In this document: positions 37,196-45,720 of the stretch, in pieces
Layout: the number at the start of each line of letters is the position of its first letter
How positions within the stretch are numbered: the first letter of the stretch is position 1
Assembly: GCA_965221845.1 (NCBI GenBank)
Contig: OZ244919.1
Span: 3,596,001-3,660,000 of the forward strand
DNA length: 64,000 bases
Source of the DNA: JAJEFO01 sp965221845
Lineage (GTDB): Bacteria; Pseudomonadota; Alphaproteobacteria; Rhodobacterales; Rhodobacteraceae
Reading direction: 5' to 3'
The notes under the pieces: model-generated
Database searches by the model: none
Told to the model about the DNA's origin: nothing
The model's input: the letters and a program-made list of their open reading frames with translations, nothing else
Made by a program: the position numbers and the translations under genes

Positions 37196-37822
37196 ATGAG
37201 GAATCGTCCTTGGGGGGCGGAATCGGAGCGGCCAGAGACGGTGTTCCATCTCAATCCCGAAGAAATCCTGTCCTTCTGGCTGGACGAGACCGGACCGTCC
37301 GGATGGTACGAGGGCGGAGCGGAGCTGGACCGGGAAATCCGAAACCGGTTCGAAGGCAATCATGAGGACGTGTGCAAGGGCAGGCTGTCGGCTTGGCTCA
37401 CCTGTCCGGAAGGGGCGCTTGCCTACATCATCCTGACCGACCAGATGCCGAGGAACATGTTTCGGGGCAGCGCGGCGGCGTTCAAGTCCGACAGGCTGGC
37501 CCTGTCGGCTGCAAAGATGGCGATAGCGAAGTGCTGGGACATGCGGTTCGACGAGCCCGCGCGACAGTTCTTCTACATGCCGCTCGTGCACTCGGAGTGT
37601 CTCGCGGATCAGAATCGCGCGGTTCGCCTGATGATTTCGCGCATGCCGGCGAAGGGCCGCCTTTCGTTGCGGCACGCGCGCGCGCACCGCGAGGTGATCC
37701 GTCGCTTCGGCAGGTTCCCCACGCGCAACGAAGCGCTTTCACGCAAGAGCGGCGCGGCTGAGCAGGCCTATCTCGATGCCGGTGGCTACAAGACGGTTGT
37801 CGCCGAGATGGAGGGCGCCTGA
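37196..37822 (+). CDS. DUF924 family protein
   Basis: The 208-residue cytosolic protein belongs to the TPR-like DUF924 family. Matches include EEILSFWLDE near the start, LTDQMPRNMFRGSAAAF, FFYMPLVHSE and the C-terminal HRRIIARFGRFP-like segment (HREVIRRFGRFPTRN). The ATG at 37196 is used because AAGGGG lies seven bases upstream; the earlier in-frame ATG at 37175 lacks a ribosome site. The biochemical function of the family is not established. Confidence 0.85.
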   Translation: MRNRPWGAESERPETVFHLNPEEILSFWLDETGPSGWYEGGAELDREIRNRFEGNHEDVCKGRLSAWLTCPEGALAYIILTDQMPRNMFRGSAAAFKSDRLALSAAKMAIAKCWDMRFDEPARQFFYMPLVHSECLADQNRAVRLMISRMPAKGRLSLRHARAHREVIRRFGRFPTRNEALSRKSGAAEQAYLDAGGYKTVVAEMEGA

Positions 37823-38041
37823 CCGCGCCTCTGTCGGGGGCGCTTCCGCGAGATGCGGATCAGCGCTGCCGTCCCTGCGACTTGCGTGGCCGGCCCGGGC
37901 GGTCATGCGCGAGAGTCGGCGACCGCAGCCGGTCCGCGTTGCTGGCATGCGAGGGTCTCGGCGGCCCCGGTCCATGCGTGACACCCGGTCGGGGCTGTGG
38001 CAGGTTGCCTGACGACAAGAAATTCACTGCTGGAGAGCGGC

Positions 38042-39439
38042 ATGGCTGAAAGGGCATTTGACGTCATCGTGATCGGCGCGGGACCGGGCGGGTATGTCGC
38101 CGCGATCCGGGCCAGCCAGCTGGGCCTCAGGACGGCCATCATCGAACGCGAGCACATGGGGGGCATTTGCCTGAACTGGGGGTGCATACCGACCAAGGCG
38201 ATGCTTCGCTCGTCAGAGGTGCTGCACCTGATGCGCCGCGCCGGCGAGTTCGGATTGAAGGCCGAGGGCGTCGCGCATGACCTGGGCGCCGTAGTCAGCC
38301 GATCCCGCAGCGTCGCAAAGCAGCTCAACGGCGGCGTTGGCCATCTGATGAAGAAGAACGGGGTCGAGGTTGTCATGGGAGAGGCGACAGTGCCCGCCCG
38401 GGGCAAGGTCGTGGTCAGGACCGGCGTCGGGGAGGAAGCCCTCGCGGGCAAGTCGATCGTCATCGCCACCGGAGCACGTGCGCGGGAGCTGCCCGGCCTT
38501 GAGGCCGACGGGGAGAGAATCTGGACCTACAGGCACGCGCTGATGCCTCCTCACATGCCGGGGAGGCTGCTCGTGATCGGCTCGGGTGCGATCGGCATCG
38601 AGTTCGCCAGCTTCTACAACACGCTTGGAGCCGAGACGACCGTTGTCGAGGTCATGGACCGGATACTGCCGGTCGAGGACGCCGAGATCAGCGCTTTCGC
38701 GAAAAAGGCCTTCGTCGGGCAGGGGATGAAGATCCTCGAGAAGGCCAGGGTGAACAGGCTCGACCGCGGGGAAGGCAAGTTGACGGCCCATGTGGAGATT
38801 GCCGGCAACGTCGAAAGGCACGACTTCGACACCGTCATTTCCGCCGTCGGCATTGTCGGCAACACCGAAGGTCTCGGGCTTGAAGCGCTTGGCGTCAGGA
38901 TCGACCGGACGCACGTGGAAACCGATGAATTCTGCAGGACCGGCGTTGAGGGGCTGTACGCGATCGGCGACGTTGCCGGCGCTCCCTGGCTTGCGCACAA
39001 GGCAAGCCACGAAGGGGTCATGGTCGCGGAGCTGATCGCGGGCAGGGACACGGTGCATCCAGTCAGGCCGGAGGCCATCGCGGGCTGCACATACTGCCAT
39101 CCGCAGATCGCAAGCGTCGGGCACACCGAAGCCAGGGCCCGCGAGCTGGGCCACAAGGTCAAGGTCGGCAGGTTCCCTTTCATCGGGAACGGCAAGGCCA
39201 TTGCGCTTGGCGAGCAGGAAGGGCTGGTCAAGACGGTCTTCGACGAGAGCACCGGCGAGTTGCTGGGCGCGCACATGGTTGGCGCGGAAGTCACTGAACT
39301 CATACAGGGCTACGTCGTGGGCCGGCGGCTGGAGACGACGGAGCAGGACCTCATGGACACCGTCTTCCCGCACCCGACGCTCAGCGAGATGATGCATGAA
39401 AGCGTGCTGGATGCCTATGATCGGGCGATCCACATCTGA
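38042..39439 (+). CDS. lpdA: dihydrolipoyl dehydrogenase
   Basis: The 465-residue flavoenzyme reoxidises dihydrolipoamide of 2-oxo-acid dehydrogenase complexes using NAD. It has the FAD-binding GAGPGG (residues 12-17), the redox-active disulfide CLNWGC (Cys43, Cys48), an NAD-binding GSGAIGIEFASFY and the dimer-interface HPTLSEMMHE with the active-site His. GGAGAG precedes the ATG. No E1 or E2 gene is adjacent, so it may serve complexes encoded elsewhere. Confidence 0.94.
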   Translation: MAERAFDVIVIGAGPGGYVAAIRASQLGLRTAIIEREHMGGICLNWGCIPTKAMLRSSEVLHLMRRAGEFGLKAEGVAHDLGAVVSRSRSVAKQLNGGVGHLMKKNGVEVVMGEATVPARGKVVVRTGVGEEALAGKSIVIATGARARELPGLEADGERIWTYRHALMPPHMPGRLLVIGSGAIGIEFASFYNTLGAETTVVEVMDRILPVEDAEISAFAKKAFVGQGMKILEKARVNRLDRGEGKLTAHVEIAGNVERHDFDTVISAVGIVGNTEGLGLEALGVRIDRTHVETDEFCRTGVEGLYAIGDVAGAPWLAHKASHEGVMVAELIAGRDTVHPVRPEAIAGCTYCHPQIASVGHTEARARELGHKVKVGRFPFIGNGKAIALGEQEGLVKTVFDESTGELLGAHMVGAEVTELIQGYVVGRRLETTEQDLMDTVFPHPTLSEMMHESVLDAYDRAIHI

Positions 39440-39571
39440 TTTCGCCGTCCGGGGGGGCTTGCGCGTCGGGCCGGTCGCCTCCACGGAGCCGAATTGCCTT
39501 TCTGACTCTTCGACGCCATCCGCCCGAACCGCTTCAATGGGGCCGAGACCGCAGCCAGGCCGTCGGCACTG

Positions 39572-40291
39572 CTACATCGGATGCATCGTCATGGACTGCG
39601 CGATTCTTGCCTCGATTTCCCGGACTGCCGCGGCAACGGTGTCGGCGATCAGCTCCAGTTTCCGAATCTGGTTGATGCGGTCGCGGGTTCTCTCGCGTTC
39701 CGGCTGCGCGAGCAGATGATCGAATATCCCGCACACATCCGCGAGTCCCACGATCGCGATGTCGCGCGCTTCCGGAATTTCATCGCTGAACAGCAGGGAC
39801 ATTATGCGCAGCTTTACTTCCCGGCGCTCGGACGCGCCCTCGCGGGTCGGATAGCGGCGTGACTTGAACACCCACAGAAAGAGGTCTTCCTCCGCTTTCA
39901 GGACGCCGTTCGCGCACAGGCGGTCAAGTGCCGCCTGCCGGATGTCATCGGACTTGCGGCTGAAGAATCCGACCCAGTGACGGGCATCACGCTGTTCCTC
40001 GGAGGCGCAGATGTCGCGAAGCGTCGAATCAAGAAGGTCGTCCCCGGTGGGTTCCCGGTTCGTGACGAACAGTCTCTCAGGATCCGTGTCGATCCTGCCT
40101 TCAAAGGCAAGGTCCATCAGCACCGCGCCGGAAAGCGCGTGGCTGACAGCATGGTCCGGAACGTTGACGAACTTCCCGCTCTCGTCTTCGAGCGTGAGAA
40201 GGACGATCTCTTCAGCGAGGGTCAGCAATGCTTGTCTCTCCCCAGTCTTGCCGCAATTCCGGTCGGCCGGCTCCGTTGCAAGCGGCATCAT
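39572..40291 (-). CDS. GPP34-family protein (Golgi phosphoprotein 3-like domain)
   Basis: The 239-residue protein matches the bacterial GPP34 pattern, with LLTLAEEIVLLTLEDESGKF at about residues 22-42 and a Leu/Ala-rich helix (HALSGAVLMDLAFEGRI). It continues with DLLDSTLRDICAS and a C-terminal helical region (ERERTRDRINQIRKLELIAD). In eukaryotes the domain binds PI4P at the Golgi; the bacterial function is unknown. It is convergent with lpdA and followed upstream by an IS fragment. Confidence 0.8.
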   Translation of the reverse strand: MMPLATEPADRNCGKTGERQALLTLAEEIVLLTLEDESGKFVNVPDHAVSHALSGAVLMDLAFEGRIDTDPERLFVTNREPTGDDLLDSTLRDICASEEQRDARHWVGFFSRKSDDIRQAALDRLCANGVLKAEEDLFLWVFKSRRYPTREGASERREVKLRIMSLLFSDEIPEARDIAIVGLADVCGIFDHLLAQPERERTRDRINQIRKLELIADTVAAAVREIEARIAQSMTMHPM

Positions 40292-40373
40292 TGTGGCGAA
40301 GGCCGATCAGGATGCGCGGCGCCGGCCAAGCCTGCCATCATTCAGCCGCGTTGGCAATGCGGCATCGCCGGTC

Positions 40374-40760
40374 GGGTGCAGTTCAGATTCCTTGTCAGGC
40401 TGCCGCGGCCTGATTCGCCCGCCATTCCAGGAAGTCCGGCAGCCGGAGGTTCATGACCAGGGCCCTCAGCGCCAGCATGGCGTTGGCGCCCCTCTCCGCC
40501 CGGCGCGTTCCGGAGCGCTCCGTCCGCAGCCCGAACCGCCGGCATCCGCCCTCCACGACGCCGCTCCCGGCCCGGACGCCCCGCTCCCGGAACCCGCCGT
40601 GCCGCATCCGGCCGAGGTTCCTCTCGAAATGGCGGCAGCAGGCCTCGAAGTCCTCGTGCCGGTCCCTGAACGGCGCGAGTTCCCGGACAACCTCGTATGT
40701 CGCCGGTCGGGATGCGTCGGCCCCGCTTGCGGCGCCTCCCGTTCCATTCCCGAAGCCGCG
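40374..40760 (-). pseudogene. ISKra4-like transposase, C-terminal fragment with IS end
   Basis: Reading leftwards this encodes VRELAPFRDRHEDFEACCRH, FERNLGRMRHGGFRERGVRA, GSGVVEGGCRRFGLRTERSG and NLRLPDFLEWRANQAAAA, stop at 40395. The element end GGGTGCAGTTCA is at 40374-40385. The upstream part of the transposase is missing and the 5' boundary is approximate. A near-identical fragment in the opposite orientation lies at 44125-44476, so the two form an inverted repeat around uvrA. Confidence 0.72.
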
Positions 40761-41083
40761 TGCGTCGATTCATCGGCCCAGGCGTCGCCTGCGGCGGCGG
40801 CGGCCGACGGTCCCGCGGTTCGGAGGCGCGGCCGGTGGAGCGGCGGACCGGACGCTCTGGCGGGCTCCGGCCGCGTTCTTCCGGACTGGCACGCGCCGGC
40901 GCCCGCCGGCGCCGGACATGCAATGAGGGCCGGTAGCTCCGGCAAGGCGGCGGCGCAGAGGCAGGAAGGCCGGCCTTGGGCAATGACGCCTTGCAGGGCG
41001 GATTCCGCCCGCGCTGCGTCAAGAATCGCCTTTTCCGCCGGCCTGAGTCCGCCTATCAGTGAGGCGCGGCAGGGGGGCGGCGA
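40761..41083. other. 323-base leader upstream of uvrA, no supported gene
   Basis: No gene is recognisable. No alphaproteobacterial SOS box of the GTTC-N7-GTTC type was found in front of uvrA. Confidence 0.4.
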
Positions 41084-43942
41084 ATGACCGAGCACAAGAA
41101 CATCGAGGTCCGGGGCGCTCGCGAGCACAATCTCAAGAACATCGACGTCGACATCCCTCGCAACAGCCTGTCGGTGATCACCGGCCTCTCGGGATCCGGC
41201 AAGTCCTCCCTCGCCTTCGACACGATCTACGCCGAAGGGCAGCGTCGCTACGTCGAGTCGCTTTCGGCCTATGCGCGGCAGTTCCTCAACATGATGGAAA
41301 AGCCTGACGTGGATCATATCAGCGGGCTGTCGCCCGCGATTTCGATCGAGCAGAAGACGACCTCCAAGAACCCGCGTTCGACCGTCGGGACGGTCACGGA
41401 GATCTACGACTACCTGCGCCTCCTTTTCGCCCGCGCCGGCACGCCGTGCTCGCCGGAAACCGGCCTGCCGATCACGGCGCAGCAAGTGCAGGACATGGTC
41501 GATCGCGTCATGGCGATGAAGCAGGGCGTCCGGGCCTATCTCATGGCTCCCTTGGTTCGCGACAGAAAGGGCGAGTACCGCAAGGAGTTCCTCGAGCTTC
41601 GCAAGCAGGGATTCCAGCGCGTCAAGGTGGACGGCAGGTTCTTCGAGCTGGAGGAACCGCCCGAGCTGGACAAGAAGTTCCGCCACGACATCGACGTGGT
41701 GGTCGACCGCGTGGTGATCAAGGAGGGCATCGAGACGCGTCTGGCTGACAGCTTCCGGACCGCCCTGGACCTCGCAGACGGCATCGCGGTCCTTGAAACC
41801 GCTCCGGCGAGCGGCGATGCCGAGAGAATCACGTTTTCCGAGAACTTCGCCTGTCCGGTTTCCGGCTTCACGATTCCCGAGATCGAGCCTCGGCTCTTCT
41901 CCTTCAACGCGCCGTTCGGGGCCTGCCCGGATTGCGAAGGCCTGGGCGTCGAGCTCTTCTTCGACGAGCGTCTCGTGGTTCCGGACGGGAACCTGAAGAT
42001 CCATGACGGCGCGCTTGCCCCCTGGCGGAAGGGCAAGAGCCCGTATTTCAGGCAGACCGTCGAGGCCCTTGCGAAGCATTACGACTTCGATGCCGGCGCA
42101 CGGTGGAAGGATCTGCCGGCCAGGGTTCGGCAGGTCCTTCTGCACGGCTCGGGCGAGGAGCGGATCCTGTTCCGCTATGACGAAAACGGCCGCGTGTACC
42201 AGGTCAGGCGGCCGTTCGAGGGCGTGATTCCGAACATGGAGCGCCGGTATCGCGAAACCGATTCAAGCTGGGTTCGCGAAGAGTTCGAGCGCTACCAGAA
42301 CAACCGTCCCTGCGGATCGTGCGAGGGGCATCGGCTGAGGCTGGAGGCGCGCGCCGTGAAGATCGGCGGGCTCCATGTCGGCGAGGTCGTGCAGATGTCG
42401 ATCCGCGAAGCGCTGGCGTGGGTCGAGGGCGTGCCGAAGCAGCTCACCAGGCAGAGGAACGAGATCGCCCGGGCGGTGCTCAAGGAGATCCGCGAGCGGC
42501 TCGGATTCCTGAACAACGTCGGACTCGAATATCTCACGCTTGGCCGCAGCGCGGGCTCGCTTTCCGGCGGCGAGTCCCAGAGGATCAGGCTTGCAAGCCA
42601 GATCGGTTCCGGCCTGACCGGCGTGCTCTACGTTCTTGACGAGCCTTCCATCGGGCTGCACCAGCGCGACAACGGCCGGCTCCTGAAGACCCTCAAGAAC
42701 CTCCGCGACCAGGGAAACACCGTCATCGTGGTGGAGCATGACGAAGAGGCGATCCGGGAAGCCGACCACGTGTTCGACATCGGGCCGGGAGCGGGCGTGC
42801 ACGGCGGGCAGGTCGTCGCCGAAGGCGCTCCCGCGGAGATCGCCGCCAACAGGATGAGCATCACCGGCGACTACCTGGCCGGCCGGCGTGCCGTCAGCGT
42901 GCCGGCTTCGCGCCGGGCCGGCAACGGCAAGTCGGTCACCGTCGTGAAGGCGACCGGCAACAACCTGAAGGAGGTCACGGCGGAATTCCCGCTGGGGAAG
43001 TTCACGTGCGTGACCGGCGTGTCAGGGGGCGGCAAGTCGACGCTCACCATCGAGACGCTGTTCAAGACCGCCGCGATGCGCCTCAACGCCGCACGCCAGA
43101 CCCCGGCGCCCTGCGAGGGAGTCAAGGGGCTTGAACATCTGGACAAGGTGATCGACATCGACCAGCGGCCGATCGGCCGGACCCCCCGTTCGAATCCGGC
43201 GACCTACACCGGCGCCTTCACGCCGATCCGTGACTGGTTCGCGGGCCTTCCGGAATCCAGGGCCCGCGGCTACAAGCCCGGGCGCTTCAGCTTCAACGTC
43301 AAGGGAGGGCGGTGCGAGGCGTGCCGGGGCGACGGCGTCATCAAGATCGAGATGCATTTCCTGCCGGACGTTTACGTGACCTGCGAAACCTGCAAGGGCG
43401 CGCGCTACAACCGCGAGACGCTGGAGATCAAGTTCAAGGGCAAGTCGATCGCCGACGTTCTCGACATGACGGTCGAGGACGCGCAGCAGTTCTTCAAGGC
43501 GGTTCCCTCGATACGGGAGAGGATGGACGCGCTGATGCAGGTCGGGCTCGGCTACATCAAGGTTGGCCAGCAGGCCACGACGCTGTCCGGGGGCGAGGCG
43601 CAGCGGGTCAAGCTCTCGAAGGAGCTGTCGCGGCGTGCGACTGGCCGTACGCTCTACATCCTCGACGAGCCGACCACCGGGCTGCATTTCGACGACGTGC
43701 GCAAACTTCTCGACGTGCTTCACGAACTTGTCGCGCAAGGCAATTCCGTGATCGTCATCGAGCACAATCTCGACGTCATCAAGACCGCAGACTGGATCGT
43801 CGACATCGGGCCCGAGGGCGGCGACGGCGGAGGCCGGATCGTCGCGGCCGGCCCGCCCGAGGACGTGGCCAGGTCGCCGGACAGCCACACCGGCCGGTAC
43901 CTGGCAAGCCTGCTCGGAGCCGAGAGGATCGCCGCGGAGTAG
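41084..43942 (+). CDS. uvrA: excinuclease ABC subunit A
   Basis: This 952-residue DNA-damage recognition ATPase of nucleotide excision repair is complete. It has two ABC modules with Walker A GLSGSGKSS (residues 34-42) and GVSGGGKSTL, two signature regions (LSGGESQRIRLASQIGSG and LSGGEAQRVKLSKELSRR), and zinc-binding Cys pairs in CPDCEGLG, CEACRGDG and CETCKGAR. The ATG follows a run of G residues as ribosome site. It is flanked by inverted IS fragments, but the coding sequence itself is intact. Confidence 0.97.
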   Translation: MTEHKNIEVRGAREHNLKNIDVDIPRNSLSVITGLSGSGKSSLAFDTIYAEGQRRYVESLSAYARQFLNMMEKPDVDHISGLSPAISIEQKTTSKNPRSTVGTVTEIYDYLRLLFARAGTPCSPETGLPITAQQVQDMVDRVMAMKQGVRAYLMAPLVRDRKGEYRKEFLELRKQGFQRVKVDGRFFELEEPPELDKKFRHDIDVVVDRVVIKEGIETRLADSFRTALDLADGIAVLETAPASGDAERITFSENFACPVSGFTIPEIEPRLFSFNAPFGACPDCEGLGVELFFDERLVVPDGNLKIHDGALAPWRKGKSPYFRQTVEALAKHYDFDAGARWKDLPARVRQVLLHGSGEERILFRYDENGRVYQVRRPFEGVIPNMERRYRETDSSWVREEFERYQNNRPCGSCEGHRLRLEARAVKIGGLHVGEVVQMSIREALAWVEGVPKQLTRQRNEIARAVLKEIRERLGFLNNVGLEYLTLGRSAGSLSGGESQRIRLASQIGSGLTGVLYVLDEPSIGLHQRDNGRLLKTLKNLRDQGNTVIVVEHDEEAIREADHVFDIGPGAGVHGGQVVAEGAPAEIAANRMSITGDYLAGRRAVSVPASRRAGNGKSVTVVKATGNNLKEVTAEFPLGKFTCVTGVSGGGKSTLTIETLFKTAAMRLNAARQTPAPCEGVKGLEHLDKVIDIDQRPIGRTPRSNPATYTGAFTPIRDWFAGLPESRARGYKPGRFSFNVKGGRCEACRGDGVIKIEMHFLPDVYVTCETCKGARYNRETLEIKFKGKSIADVLDMTVEDAQQFFKAVPSIRERMDALMQVGLGYIKVGQQATTLSGGEAQRVKLSKELSRRATGRTLYILDEPTTGLHFDDVRKLLDVLHELVAQGNSVIVIEHNLDVIKTADWIVDIGPEGGDGGGRIVAAGPPEDVARSPDSHTGRYLASLLGAERIAAE

Positions 43943-44124
43943 GTTGGGCGGCTTTCGCGCGATCGGGATTCGCATGAAGCCGTCGGCGAGCCAATGGCAT
44001 TTCCTTAAGGACTCGTGCCTGTCCGATGCAAGCGGCCCCTGCCGTTTTCGGGGTCTTCCGGCTTCAGGTCGCGGCCTGCGCCTCCTGCTCCACTTGCTGG
44101 CGGGGTTTCATGGATCTCCTCGGA

Positions 44125-44476
44125 CACGACCGTCCCGGGCGGAGCCGGGCGCGCAAAGGCGGTCCGGGAGCTCGCGCCGTCCGGGGACCGGCACGAGGAC
44201 GTGGAGCCGTGCTGCCGCCATTTCGAGAGGAACCTCGGCCGGATGCGGCACGACGGGTTCCGGGAGCGGGGCGTCCGGGCCGGGAGCGGCGTCGTGGAGG
44301 GCGGATGCCGGCGGTTCGGGCTGCGGACGGAGCGCTCCGGAACGCGCCGGGCGGAGAGGGGCGCCAACGCCATGCTGGCGCTGAAGGGCTGCGCCATGAA
44401 CCTCCGGCTGCCCGACTTCCTGGAATGGCGGGCGAATCAGGCCGCGGCAGCCTGACAGGGAATCTGAACTACACCC
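44125..44476 (+). pseudogene. ISKra4-like transposase, C-terminal fragment with IS end (inverted partner of 40374-40760)
   Basis: It encodes RELAPSGDRHEDVEPCCRHF, ERNLGRMRHDGFRERGVRAG, SGVVEGGCRRFGLRTERSGT and NLRLPDFLEWRANQAAAA, stop at 44455. The IS end TGAACTACACCC at 44465-44476 abuts the truncated secreted-protein gene. Upstream transposase codons are missing or unreadable and the left boundary is approximate. More than 300 bases are almost identical, in inverse order, to the copy at 40374. Confidence 0.72.
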
Positions 44477-44992
44477 AATGCTCGTCGCCCTCTTGCGCCC
44501 GACAGTCGGATTCCGTTCTGACTCTCACGCTCTTGCTCCAATGGCCGGAGGGTACGTACGCCGTTCCTGAGCTGTACTTATAGTCCTCTCCGGATCCGGC
44601 GGTCCCGCAGCGGGTGAAGCAGCAGTACCGGATCGCGAAGTCGGCGGGCTTGCTCAGTTGGAGTCGAAAGGTCGCGTATCCGCCTTCCGTCACCTCGGCA
44701 TCCGATACCGTGAGTTGCTGGGCCGCAGCCGGCTGGGACAGCGTCGCCGCGAGCATCAGGGCGGCGATGCCGGTCGTCGTCCCCCGCAGCAACCGGGATG
44801 TCGTGCCGGGGGTGCGGTTCAACTTCGTTGGCGATTGCGATTCGCAGATTCCCGTGATGGCGTTGCAGCGCCATGCAGCAAAGGCTGTTCCACGTCCTGA
44901 ACCAAGCCGGCAAGTCAGGCCGTCGCCGCCTCACCAAAGAAGTTGAACTACACCCCCGTGCCGGAACCCCCTTTGCGTGACTGTCTATGCAT
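44469..44992 (-). pseudogene. Calx-beta-like secreted protein, broken at both ends by mobile DNA
   Basis: The original ATG at 44992 has GGAGG seven bases upstream and encodes MHRQSRKGGSGT. A 145-bp insertion at 44812-44956 then adds an in-frame TAG. Removing it with one 8-bp duplication restores TSRLLRGTTTGIAALMLAAT and SQPAAAQ, a good signal peptide, then QLTVSDAEVTEGGYATFRLQ and AGSGEDYKYSSGTAYV, a Calx-beta-like domain. The 3' end stops at DEHWV because the IS end supplies GTGTAG, so the domain's last strands are missing. It is related to the intact gene at 45082-45720. Confidence 0.75.
44812..44956. mobile_element. MITE-like non-autonomous insertion, about 145 bp
   Basis: The ends read GGGTGCGGTTCAACTTC (from 44812) and, on the other strand, GGGTGTAGTTCAACTTC (from 44955). 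These imperfect terminal inverted repeats extend about 22 bp with three mismatches. The 8-bp sequence CGTGCCGG flanks it at 44804-44811 and 44957-44964. No coding capacity is visible. The terminal GGGTGTAGTTCA is shared with the ISKra4-like ends at 44476 and 40374, so that family probably mobilised it. Confidence 0.75.
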
Positions 44993-45081
44993 GTCGTGTC
45001 CTCCTTCTGTCGCATGTCGCACGTTCACCTGGCCGGCGGACGGCCCGTCTGGTCGTGAACGCGTTGCGCCCGGCTTCCAGG

Positions 45082-45720
45082 TCATTCGCCCCAGACGGTG
45101 CCCGTGTACCCGGCGCCGTATTTCTGGCTCTCGTAGCTCGTGCCGCTCAGGTCGACGATGGTCGCCGTGACGGCGTGGGTGCGCGGGAGACGGTCGAACC
45201 CTTCGAACCAGCGGCTGGGACAGGGCTGGTAGGGGCTTTTCCAAGCGTGGTTCCAGTCCGGCGTCCAGTTCACCTGCGGCGAGTGCAGCTCCAGCGTGAA
45301 GGTCTCGCCCTGCTCCGCGCGATGGTCCCGGCGGGTCTCGACGCGGATTTCCTTGGAGGTCTCGAACCGCTCGAAGGTCAGGACGCCCGACAGGGACACG
45401 TAGTCCTCGGCGTTGGCGGTGCCGTCCCGGGTGCGGAACCTGTAGCGGACCGCGGCATAGGTGCGGCGGGGCTTCCTGATCGTGAAAACCGCGGTCTCGC
45501 CCTCCTTCGCCGCCACGGGCGGCGTGACGATGGGCGCGGCGAGCTGGGGCGAGCGGCAGTTCGCGTCCCCGCCGGGGCTCTGGGCCTCGCTCGGGACGGA
45601 GGGCGGGGTCCAGCTCCAGTAGTAGTGCTGCACCCAGGCGGAGGCGGGCGCGGGCGCCAGAGCCGCGAGCGCCAGAAGCGCGGCCGCCCGGACGGGCTGC
45701 CGCATCGGTCTGCGGGGCAT
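45082..45720 (-). CDS. secreted Calx-beta-like domain protein
   Basis: The 212-residue protein has a signal peptide (AAALLALAALAPAPASA) and begins at an ATG with AAGGAG seven bases upstream; longer in-frame starts lack ribosome sites. The mature part carries the Calx-beta pattern: VAAKEGETAVFTIRKPRRTY, TRDGTANAEDYVSLSGVLTF, IRVETRRDHRAEQGETFTLE and VTATIVDLSG. Calx-beta domains bind calcium or act as adhesive modules in surface proteins. The C-terminus (GYTGTVW) resembles the end of the product at 16306-16882 (GYTQWKPTC). It probably has its own promoter at 45878-45905. Confidence 0.75.
   Translation of the reverse strand: MPRRPMRQPVRAAALLALAALAPAPASAWVQHYYWSWTPPSVPSEAQSPGGDANCRSPQLAAPIVTPPVAAKEGETAVFTIRKPRRTYAAVRYRFRTRDGTANAEDYVSLSGVLTFERFETSKEIRVETRRDHRAEQGETFTLELHSPQVNWTPDWNHAWKSPYQPCPSRWFEGFDRLPRTHAVTATIVDLSGTSYESQKYGAGYTGTVWGE

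Noticed and set aside
36038..37822. A 594-codon rightward frame covering the MFS and DUF924 genes.
   Set aside because: Its first two thirds are an out-of-frame shadow of the MFS gene. Only the last 208 codons are a real gene.
43180..43205. GTTCGAATCC, similar to a tRNA T-loop.
   Set aside because: It lies in the uvrA coding frame and has no acceptor or anticodon arms around it. No tRNA was found in the window.
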